Shown piece by piece: positions 1 to 7,443 of a stretch of 9,326 nt of DNA; position 1 is the stretch's first letter, and every line of letters starts with the position of its first letter. The stretch is from JAYVSZ01 sp043774925 (GTDB taxonomy: Bacteria > Pseudomonadota > Gammaproteobacteria > Burkholderiales > Methylophilaceae): NCBI GenBank assembly GCA_043774925.1, contig JAYVSZ010000047.1, positions 1-9,326 on the forward strand. Reading direction: 5' to 3'. The translations under genes were made by a program, and so were the position numbers. The notes beneath the pieces were generated by a model. The model saw only the letters and a program-made list of their open reading frames with translations. It was not told the origin of the DNA and did no database searches.

Positions 1-913
1 GGCTTAAGGCATCCGCAATCACGCGGTTACCCACAATTTTTTCGCAAGTTTTAATGGCTTGCAAAATAGGGATGCCTGTTTGATACATCAGCGCAAAATA
101 GCGCGCAAATCGCGCCATAATAATTTTATGCAAAATATCACCTGTTAGCGGCAACTTTAGTTTTAGGTAATCAAAGCGATAACGCGCCTCTGCACTTTGT
201 TTAACATACGCCACCGCACCCGCCGCCAGCACTAGCGGCACGGTAATAATAAGCCACCAATATTTCACAAAAGCATTCGAAATAAAAATTAAAATGCGCG
301 TATTTAACGGCAGCTCTTGACCTAGGCTATTTAAAAATTTCACCATTTCTGGCACTAAATACACCATTAAAAAGGTCACCGCACCCATCACCACAATCAG
401 CACAAACAGCGGATAAGCCAGCAAACGCTTGGTTTGCGAAAATAGCTCATCTTGCCATTTTAAAGTGTTGCTCAAGTTATTAAACACGGCTGGCAATTGC
501 CCTGTTTGCTCGCCCGCCCCCACCAAATTTACAAAAACCTCATCAAACACATCGGGATGTTCCGCCATTGCCTGCGAGAGCATTTTGCCGCCTTCCACCT
601 CTGAAGCTAAACTGCCCAACACTTTTTGAAAATAAAGGTTTGCCGTACTTTCGCGCAAATCATTTAGACCTTCTAAAATCGGCACGCCCGCGCTAGTAAG
701 CTGCTCTAGCTGAAAGCAAAACATCACTAAATCGCGATTGTTAACTCTGTTTTTGGTAAACGCGCTTTTAGATTTTTCGGTGGATTTAAACGTAATCATA
801 TCCAAACCCATGCGCTCAAGACGAATCTCTAAATCCGCCTCATTCAGCGCGTCCATCTGCCCTTGTGCGTGCCGACCAGCTTGATCAATCGCCCTGTAAT
901 TAAAGGTTGCCAC
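1..913 (-). CDS. mshG: MSHA-type pilus inner-membrane platform protein MshG (GspF/PilC family), C-terminus beyond window
   Basis: Polytopic inner-membrane protein of the GspF/PilC family, the platform on which the assembly ATPase acts to build a type IV pilus. I translated the frame by hand: 304 codons are open without interruption up to the window edge, out of about 400 usual for the family, so roughly the last 100 residues are missing. The start is GTG (911-913), giving MATFNYRAID, the typical start of MshG/GspF proteins; the Shine-Dalgarno is weak. The first GspF domain covers about residues 62-185 (LEQLTSAGVPILEGL near 69-83, GEQTGQLPAVF at 134-144). Membrane segments are at about 164-188 and 215-237. 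The second domain begins near 265 and repeats the pattern (ARYFALMYQTGIPILQAI). It starts 10 nt after the mshE stop. The family call is firm; the MSHA subtype rests on its neighbours. Confidence 0.9.
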   Translation of the reverse strand, partial: MATFNYRAIDQAGRHAQGQMDALNEADLEIRLERMGLDMITFKSTEKSKSAFTKNRVNNRDLVMFCFQLEQLTSAGVPILEGLNDLRESTANLYFQKVLGSLASEVEGGKMLSQAMAEHPDVFDEVFVNLVGAGEQTGQLPAVFNNLSNTLKWQDELFSQTKRLLAYPLFVLIVVMGAVTFLMVYLVPEMVKFLNSLGQELPLNTRILIFISNAFVKYWWLIITVPLVLAAGAVAYVKQSAEARYRFDYLKLKLPLTGDILHKIIMARFARYFALMYQTGIPILQAIKTCEKIVGNRVIADALS

Positions 914-923
914 GGCTTATTGC

Positions 924-2630
924 TTAATGATAAACACGTGCTGTCAGGTCAATCACACGCATGACTTCTTCAATGCTGGTATAGCCTTCCAAAATGCGTC
1001 GCACGCCGTCATCAGCCAAGGTGATAAAGCCTTTTTCTAATGCCAATTTACGTAGCTCGTCTAAGTGCGCGCGCCGCGCAATGAGCGCGTCCATGTCTGT
1101 GTCAATGCGCAATAATTCGATAATCGCCATACGACCACGGTAGCCAGTTTGATTGCAGCGTTTGCAGCCTTTATGTTTATAAATTTGAATCGCTTCATTG
1201 CGTTTTACGCCTAAAATTTTACGTTCATCATCGCTAGGTTTGCCAGATTCTTTGCAATGCGGGCATAGCACGCGCACCAAGCGCTGTGCTACCACGCCGA
1301 TAATATTACCCGCCATAATATCAGGCGAAATACCAATATCGGTAAGCCTTGGAAATGCGCCTAACGCCGAGTTGGTATGCAAGGTGGTGAACACTTGATG
1401 CCCTGTCATGGCCGCACGAAACGCCATAGTGGCAGTGTCGGCATCACGAATTTCGCCCACGAGAATAATGTCAGGATCTTGCCGCATAATCGAGCGAATG
1501 CCGTTTGCAAAATCCACTTTATTCACTTCGGCCACAGATGTTTGTCGCATCAGCGCCACTGGATATTCCACTGGATCTTCCAAGGTCATGATGTTCACAT
1601 CCTCGGTGTTTTTGTGCGATAGCAAGGAGTATAAAGTGGTGGTTTTACCGCTACCTGTTGGGCCTGTAACCACTAAAATACCTTCTGGCCGCGTCATCAT
1701 AAGTTTAAGTTGATCTAGTGTGCTGGTACGCAAGCCCATACGCTCTAGCGGAATAATCGATTTTTCGCGATCGAGCACGCGCAATACAATGTTTTCACCA
1801 TTAATCGTTGGATGCGTAGAAACCCGAAAATCAATCGGGCGGCCGCATAAATTCATGTTCAAACGGCCATCTTGTGGCGCGCGCGTTTCAGCAATGTCCA
1901 TGCCGCTGACCACTTTCAGCCGCACGGCAATGCCTGGCCAATAGCTTTTATGCAAGCTGCGAATTTGCTGCAACACGCCGTCAATACGATAGCGAATGCG
2001 CAAAAATGCAAACTCAGGTTCAAAATGAATATCAGACGCGCCGCGCTTCACCGCGTCCATCAACAATGCGCCCACCAGCCGCACCACAGGCTGTGTATAT
2101 TCATCACCATCCGAGGCCAGACTTTGATAATCAATCTCACCCGTTTCTATCTCGCGCAAAATACCATCGACTGAAAGCTCATAGCCATAAAACTGGTCAA
2201 TGTGCTCTTCTAATTGCGCCTCGGCGGCCAATACGGGTTTAAGCTGAATCTGCCCGCCCAGCATGGCACGCAACTGATCTAAAGCCACCACATTGAACAT
2301 ATCCGCCATGGCTACAATCATGGTCTTAGTAGCTTCGTCGTAGGCCACTGGGAGCAAGTGATAACGGCGAGAGAAATCTTCTGGCACCATGTTAAGCGCA
2401 TCAACATCTGCCACCACAGTGGTTAAATCGACACTTTCTTGGCCGATGGTATGCGCGACCAAATCGCGCACCATCGTCTCAGAAACAAAACCCAATCGCA
2501 CCAGCTGGCGACCCAATGGAATATTATTGGTTTCTTGCTCGATGAGCGCGATGCGCAGCTGATCCTGACTAATCAGCCCTTGCTGTACCATCAAATCGCC
2601 TAAGCGTAATTTACGTCTCTGCTCTGTCAT
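924..2630 (-). CDS. mshE: Pilus extension ATPase MshE (GspE/PilB family) with N-terminal c-di-GMP-binding MshEN domain
   Basis: Cytoplasmic hexameric ATPase that drives pilin polymerisation; 568 aa, full length for the family. The N-terminal MshEN domain shows the 24-residue c-di-GMP motif at residues 9-32 (R9 L10 G11 ... G18 L19 I20 ... L25 ... L29 ... Q32). A more divergent second copy lies at 38-61 (L39 G40 ... G47 F48 V49), with the 5-residue gap known for this domain. The ATPase core has Walker A GPTGSGKT (323-330), the Asp box LEDPVEY (350-356), Walker B ILVGEIRD with E393 (389-396) and the His box GHQVFTTLHTN (410-420). Two CxxC pairs (C456/C459 and C489/C492) form the zinc site of assembly-type ATPases, so this is an extension motor, not a PilT-type retraction motor. 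The ATG is 13 nt after the upstream stop, in AT-rich sequence without a clear Shine-Dalgarno, suggesting translational coupling. Confidence 0.95.
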   Translation of the reverse strand: MTEQRRKLRLGDLMVQQGLISQDQLRIALIEQETNNIPLGRQLVRLGFVSETMVRDLVAHTIGQESVDLTTVVADVDALNMVPEDFSRRYHLLPVAYDEATKTMIVAMADMFNVVALDQLRAMLGGQIQLKPVLAAEAQLEEHIDQFYGYELSVDGILREIETGEIDYQSLASDGDEYTQPVVRLVGALLMDAVKRGASDIHFEPEFAFLRIRYRIDGVLQQIRSLHKSYWPGIAVRLKVVSGMDIAETRAPQDGRLNMNLCGRPIDFRVSTHPTINGENIVLRVLDREKSIIPLERMGLRTSTLDQLKLMMTRPEGILVVTGPTGSGKTTTLYSLLSHKNTEDVNIMTLEDPVEYPVALMRQTSVAEVNKVDFANGIRSIMRQDPDIILVGEIRDADTATMAFRAAMTGHQVFTTLHTNSALGAFPRLTDIGISPDIMAGNIIGVVAQRLVRVLCPHCKESGKPSDDERKILGVKRNEAIQIYKHKGCKRCNQTGYRGRMAIIELLRIDTDMDALIARRAHLDELRKLALEKGFITLADDGVRRILEGYTSIEEVMRVIDLTARVYH

Positions 2631-2643
2631 ATTGTGCTATTTT

Positions 2644-4017
2644 TTATTGGATTGCTGCAATTCGCGCTTCTAGCGCCGCTTTATCAATACCGCTGACGCT
2701 TAGCTGCTGCGCCATTTGCAAAGCTTGTTGATAATAAGGCAGCGCTAATTTTGGCTTGCCCATGTGATCCAAACTCACACCTAAATTTAGAGCATTTTCT
2801 GCGCTTTCGGTTAATCTAAATGCATCAAAATAAGCCTGTTGCGCAGCAGGCCATTGATTTTGCTCTGCGTACAAATCGCCCAGCGCCGTATGCAAATTCG
2901 CATCATTGGGCGATTTAGCCAGCATTGATTTAATATGGCTTTCGCCAGCTTGCGGATCATTTTGCTGTTGCGATTCCAGCAAGCCCGCTTGCGCTGTGCT
3001 ATTTCTTGGGTCATTGCTCAGCACTTTGCGATACCAGCCATTCGCGTCTGCAACGCGGCCTTGGCTTGAGGCAATCGCGCCTAAACCCAACATCGCATCC
3101 ACATTGCTGCTATCACGCTGCAATACTTGTTTGTAAAGTTTTTGCGCTTCGCTCAAATTACCTGCATTGTAGGCCTCATAAGCGCGCAGCAACGTTGGGT
3201 TAATCGCGTCTTGCGGCTTAGATTGCGACACCTGTATCGATGCGCTTTCCGAAGCAATGGCTTTATCCATTTTTACCATATTCGATTTTGCGCTCTTTTT
3301 GCTTGGCGCGGCTACCACTTCGTTCGCATCTAGCGTGTTTTCAACATCCACAGTTTCAGGGTCAGCGTTTTGTGTCTTGGCCTCATTTTTTTGCTTTTGT
3401 GCTAGCTTTGTCGGTACTTTAGGCTCAAACGCCTGCGTCGTATCGGGCGCAGGCTGGATCTCTGGCAAGACGCTCACTTCAGATATGGGCTCAGCAGGCA
3501 AGGGCACAGGGGTTGGCGCAGCGACAATGTGTGGTGGCCGAATCGGTGGCATCGGCACTTCTGGTGTGCTATCCACAAACTGATAGTAATAAACACCCAT
3601 TGCTAACATGGCGATTAAGCCCGCACCAGCAATCACCGCCAGCTTGGCATTTTGATGCGATGCTTCAATGCGTTTGGCAGAAAAAACATTCGCCGCTTGC
3701 GTTGGCGTAGCCCCAGCCGCTTGGCTCAAAGCCTTGTTAGTAGTTGGGGCGTTTGGCTTATATGTGGATTTTTCTAGTGCTTTTACGGAAGATTCTTTGA
3801 GCGCCGTTGACGCAGCACTTTCTAAAATGGAAGAGGAGAATGAATCAGGCTCAAACCTAGGTTTTTCCAGTAATTGCGCCTCTGGCGTGCTTAGTGACAG
3901 GGCAGAATCGGTATCGGCCATTGTTAATTCGACCTTAGGCGTCTTAGCACGCTTCTCTTGCGCCTGCTTTACTTTAGCACCTTGGGCCTTGTCGAGCGCT
4001 TTTATTAGTAAACTCAT
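2644..4017 (-). CDS. mshN: Membrane-anchored TPR protein in the MshN position of an MSHA operon
   Basis: 457-aa bitopic protein. Residues 1-124 are a hydrophilic cytoplasmic tail beginning MSLLIKALDKAQ, a start shared by many TPR proteins of pilus operons. A single membrane helix follows at about 125-147, then a Pro/Ala-rich and charged periplasmic linker (about 150-270) and a TPR array from about 275 to 437. Repeats can be seen at about 275-308 (AYEAYNAGNLSEAQKLYKQ), 309-342 (GLGAIASSQGRVADANGWYR), 343-373 (degenerate), 374-405 (ALGDLYAEQNQWPAAQQAYF) and 408-440. TPRs are protein-docking surfaces, and MshN is thought to help link inner-membrane and outer-membrane parts of the pilus machine; the exact partner here is inferred. 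It lies 19 nt after the mshL stop and 13 nt before mshE. The TPR and membrane topology are clear; the name depends on operon position, since sequence conservation of MshN is low. Confidence 0.8.
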   Translation of the reverse strand: MSLLIKALDKAQGAKVKQAQEKRAKTPKVELTMADTDSALSLSTPEAQLLEKPRFEPDSFSSSILESAASTALKESSVKALEKSTYKPNAPTTNKALSQAAGATPTQAANVFSAKRIEASHQNAKLAVIAGAGLIAMLAMGVYYYQFVDSTPEVPMPPIRPPHIVAAPTPVPLPAEPISEVSVLPEIQPAPDTTQAFEPKVPTKLAQKQKNEAKTQNADPETVDVENTLDANEVVAAPSKKSAKSNMVKMDKAIASESASIQVSQSKPQDAINPTLLRAYEAYNAGNLSEAQKLYKQVLQRDSSNVDAMLGLGAIASSQGRVADANGWYRKVLSNDPRNSTAQAGLLESQQQNDPQAGESHIKSMLAKSPNDANLHTALGDLYAEQNQWPAAQQAYFDAFRLTESAENALNLGVSLDHMGKPKLALPYYQQALQMAQQLSVSGIDKAALEARIAAIQ

Positions 4018-4036
4018 GGAACACTTGGCCTACGAA

Positions 4037-5905
4037 TCAATTCGCTTCTTCTAGCGCACGCTCTAGTTGTTGCGCAGGCAGGTATTGTTTATACGATTGC
4101 AACTCATCGCTTTCTAAGCTCGGGTTGGTAATCACCGTTGGGCGCAAGAAAATGACCAGCTCAGTTTTTTTATTTGTATCATTCCGTCCAGTAAACACTT
4201 TTCCTACACCGGGAATTTCAGATAACCCTGGTACTTTATCGGTATTGCGCTTAATCACATCCTGCATCAACCCACCCAAAATTGCAGTATTTCCACTCGC
4301 AATTTGTAAAAGCGATTCCATTTCTCGCGTTTGAATTTCGGGAATCCCTTGATTATTGATAGCGACCAAATTGGGATTAGGGTCTGGAACATACCTAATT
4401 AGACTTGATATAGTCGGTCTAACGTTAATATTAACGTTACCCAAATCATTAATTTGCGGCGTTACACTCATTACAATGCCCACTGGCACAGTATTTGGTG
4501 TTGTTGTAACCGTGGACAAAGTGCCTCCAGTAGTTGCCTGAGATTGCTGCGCTTGTACCGTAAAATAAACGAGGTTATCCACCACTTTTAGCACGGCTGT
4601 CTGATTGTTAAGCACCATGAGTTTAGGGCTTGATAACACTTTTGTATTGCCAAATTGCTCCAATAAAGTAATTGATGCCGCAATATTACCAAGCCTACTA
4701 ATTGGATTTAAGTAGCCTGCAGTAAATCCTGGGCTAGCGCCTGTGTTGCTGGATGAAGAGGATATTGCTGGCTTAAACGATTGCTGAAAAGTAAACCCGC
4801 TTTTCCCAGGGTTATTTAGCCTGCTCCAATCAATACCTTGTTGATAGCCATCATTAAGCTGAACTTCGACTATCGTTGCCTCAATCAACACTTGGCGCCT
4901 TGCGCTTCCCATCACCTTATCGATAAACTCTTGTACTTTTTCATGTTGCTTACTGGTAGCCCTAACGCTAATCACACCTGTTTCTGGGTTTGCTATCACA
5001 TTGGCAGCCAGCAAAGTTTTATATTCCGAGCGTTCGAGTTCACGCTCATCGGTAGCAGATTTTGCCGCATCTGAATCAGCTTGGCTGTTTTTCTCACTTT
5101 TAGAATTTTTCTTATTCGCAATTTCACTGTTCAACTGGCCTGCTGTGCCAGTGCGCGTCACAATTACCTCTTTGTCTGTTTCAGCCAATAACTCTTTAAT
5201 GTTTTGAATGAGCGATTCCCAAAGATGGTTTTTTGACTTACTTTTAATCGACGTACTTGAGCCATTATTTGCACCATTGCCATTTGATGTTGAGGTAGAA
5301 GTCGATGCTCCGCCCGCACCAGTAGAAGTGCTTTGCCCTGAAGTTGCAATTGCGCCATCTGAACTAATTGAACCTTCTGTATCGCGTGTAATATTCACAT
5401 AATCAATTTTATACGTGCGTAACACGGGCTGATCTGGCGTAATGTACAGCACATTATTTTCCATCTTGTAGGTCAAATCCACTTGTCTAGCTAGGCGCTC
5501 TAAAATCGCAGGTAAGGTTTGATCAACCGCGTTTAGCGTCGCACGCCCTTGAATGGCGGGATGAATGTCAATGTTCAGCTTGCTCTCACGCGCCAGCGCA
5601 AACAAAATTTCCTTCACAGGCACTTCGTTCACCACCACACTATAAGTTTGTGCTTTTGAAGTGGCTTTAGGCGGTGGCAATACTGGGCTGGTTTTAGCTA
5701 GCTTTGGAATTGGCGCAGCGACGGCAGACTGATTATTACTTTGCGTTGTTTGTTCGCCGTCAATATGGCCGTTGGATGGTAGCACCTTCGATTGATGCGC
5801 ACAGCCTGTAAAAACTAAGCTAGAAGTCACCATGCCGACTAGGGCAACAAGTTGAATTTTCTGCAAGTAATTCATGTTGTGTTTCGTGATATGTTTGCTA
5901 AGCAC
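4037..5905 (-). CDS. mshL: Outer-membrane secretin lipoprotein MshL
   Basis: Secretin that forms the outer-membrane pore for the pilus; 622 aa from the GTG at 5905. The signal peptide has a hydrophobic run at about 17-32 ending LVFTGC, so C35 is the probable lipidated residue. A secretin/TonB N-terminal domain (STN) is at about 88-156, then an N1-type region starting TYKIDYVNITR (164-174), interrupted by a Ser/Thr/Gly/Asn-rich stretch (about 177-226) and a Lys/Glu/Ser-rich stretch (about 258-294). The beta-barrel core is about 336-592, with VLSSPKLMVLNNQTA (423-437) and the signature VPGLSEIPGVGKVFTGR (558-574) followed by ELVIFLRPTVI (582-592). Two starts are possible: GTG 5905, with GGGGGA 9 nt upstream, or the internal ATG at 5875 (residue 11), which gives a normal short signal peptide but has no visible ribosome site. 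I kept the GTG because of its ribosome site. Confidence 0.93.
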   Translation of the reverse strand: MLSKHITKHNMNYLQKIQLVALVGMVTSSLVFTGCAHQSKVLPSNGHIDGEQTTQSNNQSAVAAPIPKLAKTSPVLPPPKATSKAQTYSVVVNEVPVKEILFALARESKLNIDIHPAIQGRATLNAVDQTLPAILERLARQVDLTYKMENNVLYITPDQPVLRTYKIDYVNITRDTEGSISSDGAIATSGQSTSTGAGGASTSTSTSNGNGANNGSSTSIKSKSKNHLWESLIQNIKELLAETDKEVIVTRTGTAGQLNSEIANKKNSKSEKNSQADSDAAKSATDERELERSEYKTLLAANVIANPETGVISVRATSKQHEKVQEFIDKVMGSARRQVLIEATIVEVQLNDGYQQGIDWSRLNNPGKSGFTFQQSFKPAISSSSSNTGASPGFTAGYLNPISRLGNIAASITLLEQFGNTKVLSSPKLMVLNNQTAVLKVVDNLVYFTVQAQQSQATTGGTLSTVTTTPNTVPVGIVMSVTPQINDLGNVNINVRPTISSLIRYVPDPNPNLVAINNQGIPEIQTREMESLLQIASGNTAILGGLMQDVIKRNTDKVPGLSEIPGVGKVFTGRNDTNKKTELVIFLRPTVITNPSLESDELQSYKQYLPAQQLERALEEAN

Positions 5906-5914
5906 GGCGTGCTT
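5900..5914 (-). promoter_or_regulatory. Inverted repeat covering the candidate mshL GTG start
   Basis: Perfect 6-bp arms AAGCAC/GTGCTT around a 3-nt centre. The GTG start codon (5903-5905) lies inside the downstream arm, and the GGGGGA ribosome-site candidate (5915-5920) sits immediately upstream of the other arm. In mRNA the hairpin would hide the start codon, so it either tunes mshL translation, or is a DNA operator, or argues that translation really begins at the ATG at 5875. The repeat is seen directly; its function is inference. Confidence 0.4.
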
Positions 5915-5924
5915 TCCCCCAATA

Positions 5925-5960
5925 ATCGCATTATGCCTTCAGTTATCGCATAGTCCGCAT
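5925..5960. repeat. Operator-like direct repeats ATCGCAT upstream of mshL
   Basis: ATCGCAT occurs at 5925-5931 and 5945-5951, exactly 20 bp apart (about two helical turns), and a partial copy CCGCAT lies at 5955-5960. One copy overlaps the -10 box of the possible mshL promoter and another lies just downstream of the predicted start. The phasing suits binding of a regulator on one face of the DNA. The copies are short, so chance remains possible. Confidence 0.3.
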
Positions 5961-5970
5961 TAAATTGCAA
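5942..5970 (-). promoter_or_regulatory. Possible sigma-70 promoter for mshL inside the operon
   Basis: TTGCAA (5965-5970) and GATAAC (5942-5947) are separated by 17 bp; each hexamer matches 4 of 6 consensus bases. Transcription would start near 5935, about 30 nt before the GTG of mshL. This is the only gap over 20 nt between the protein genes of the cluster, which makes an internal promoter reasonable, but the match is modest. No GC-rich terminator hairpin follows mshM, so read-through from upstream is also expected. Confidence 0.35.
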
Positions 5971-6015
5971 TACTAACTTATTGAAACTTTTATAAATTAT
6001 GCTTATTTGAGTAAT

Positions 6016-7434
6016 TTATTTGGTTTCTTGCAAAACGCCTGCGATAGTTCGCAATTGTGGGCGATTTTTTTGAATTTCCGCAGGCAATTTTTGCAAGGCT
6101 TGCATTGCCTCAAAACGATTGGCAAAACTACCGTAGAGAACGGTTAAAAAAGGCAATTGGTTGACTTTGGTACGAAAAACATAAATATTATCTAACTCAA
6201 TTTGCTGACTTAATTTTTCGAGATCTGTTTTCACTTGATTGTCGTCGCTCGCACCCATTAACTGTATGCTCACCGTGCTTGGCGGCTGGTTAGCAAGCCA
6301 GCTCTGCGTGGCGGCCAACCGCTTGTTTAAAACATCATCTTGCATGCTCACTACAGGAGCCGCAACAACAGGCGGTGCTTGAACTGGTGCGCTGACTGCA
6401 GGCAGTGGAGTCGGTGCTGGCGCTGGCACAATTTCAGCAACTTTAATTTCAGGATTAACTTCGGCTTGTTTGATTTCCGTCTGTTTAGTTTGCGCTTTTA
6501 CTTGTTGCTGATTTTTTGACTTGGAGTTCCAATTGCCCGCCAAAAAAGCAAGCGCCAAACCCAAAACAGTTAAGCCTGCCCACATCAACAGCTTGTGTTG
6601 TTTCGCTGTGGCTTTGGATTTCTCCATGCCAAACTCACTGTCGGCAATCGCCGCTTGTACATGCTTTGGTGTCACCTGATAAACGTTATCAGCAAACGCG
6701 GCCAGCAGCGATTTATCTGCAAGTATATTGACCCTACGAACCAAGCCCTGTGCGGCGTTCGAGAGCTTTTTAATGGCAGCTGGCGTAAATAAATGTGGGC
6801 CAAAATAGCCCGAAGCGCGCAGGCGAAATATCAGATATTCGCCAATTTCATCGGGCTGCAAAGGCGCTAAATTAAAGCTGTGCGTAATGCGCTCGCGTAG
6901 CTGACGAATGTTACTTTGATTCAAATTTTCGTCCAGCTCGGGCTGACCAAAAAGCACAATTTGCAACAGCTTATCGTGCTTGGTTTCCAAGTTAGAAAGT
7001 AGCCGAATTTCTTCTAGCGTCGCCAGCGGCATGCCTTGCGCTTCTTCTACAAAAATCACCACTTGCTTGCCCGCTTCATGGCGTTTTAACAAGTGCATTT
7101 GTAGCGCCTGCATTACTTTTAGGCGATCTGCATTTTTGGGTAGTTTAAGTTGCAGTTCAAAAGCAATCGCGTGTAGCACGTCTTCTGGCGCTACGCTGGG
7201 GTTGGCGAGATAAATACTTTCAATCTGCTCAGGCAGCATCGTTTGTAGCATGCGGCACAACATGGTTTTGCCGCTGCCCACTTCGCCGACCACTTTTATA
7301 ATGCCTTCGCCATTCTGAATGGCGTAAATCAGTGCGTCCAACACCGCGCCGCGGTTACCGCCAGTGAAAAAAACTTCGGTATTGGGGGTAATTTTGAATG
7401 GCGGGTCTTTTAAGCCAAAATGCGCGTAGTACAT
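6016..7434 (-). CDS. mshM: MshM-type AAA ATPase of the ExeA/GspA family with membrane anchor and C-terminal SPOR domain
   Basis: 472-aa bitopic inner-membrane protein. The cytoplasmic ATPase starts with the family's MYYAHFGLKDPPFKITPNTE and has Walker A GEVGSGKT (50-57), Walker B VVIFVEEAQ (125-133), a sensor-1-like IVLFGQPEL (159-167) and an RQLRERI stretch (178-184). One membrane helix lies at about 282-300, followed by a Pro/Ala-rich periplasmic hinge (about 335-362). The final domain, about 386-466 (VSIQLMGA ... LPFLTVLYGSFANRFEAMQALQKLP), looks like a SPOR peptidoglycan-binding domain. ExeA-like ATPases help assemble secretins across the cell wall, so a role in placing MshL, the next gene, is the natural inference. 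The Walker B acidic pair is EE where DE is more usual, a conservative change. It begins 9 nt after the regulator stop, suggesting coupled translation. Confidence 0.88.
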   Translation of the reverse strand: MYYAHFGLKDPPFKITPNTEVFFTGGNRGAVLDALIYAIQNGEGIIKVVGEVGSGKTMLCRMLQTMLPEQIESIYLANPSVAPEDVLHAIAFELQLKLPKNADRLKVMQALQMHLLKRHEAGKQVVIFVEEAQGMPLATLEEIRLLSNLETKHDKLLQIVLFGQPELDENLNQSNIRQLRERITHSFNLAPLQPDEIGEYLIFRLRASGYFGPHLFTPAAIKKLSNAAQGLVRRVNILADKSLLAAFADNVYQVTPKHVQAAIADSEFGMEKSKATAKQHKLLMWAGLTVLGLALAFLAGNWNSKSKNQQQVKAQTKQTEIKQAEVNPEIKVAEIVPAPAPTPLPAVSAPVQAPPVVAAPVVSMQDDVLNKRLAATQSWLANQPPSTVSIQLMGASDDNQVKTDLEKLSQQIELDNIYVFRTKVNQLPFLTVLYGSFANRFEAMQALQKLPAEIQKNRPQLRTIAGVLQETK

Positions 7435-7443
7435 TGATTTACG

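Noticed and set aside
1408..1713. 101-codon open frame on the plus strand
   Set aside because: Antisense to the conserved ATPase motifs of mshE, whose coding evidence is overwhelming.
3257..3583. 108-codon open frame on the plus strand
   Set aside because: Antisense to the Pro/Ala-rich linker of mshN; composition explains the open frame.
3668..4054. 128-codon open frame on the plus strand
   Set aside because: Lies antisense to mshN, low-complexity and without any recognisable domain; a shadow of the real gene.
4484..4498. TGGCAC-N5-TTGG, a sigma-54-like promoter on the plus strand
   Set aside because: Inside mshL, antisense to all genes, and the -12 element is TTGG instead of TTGC.
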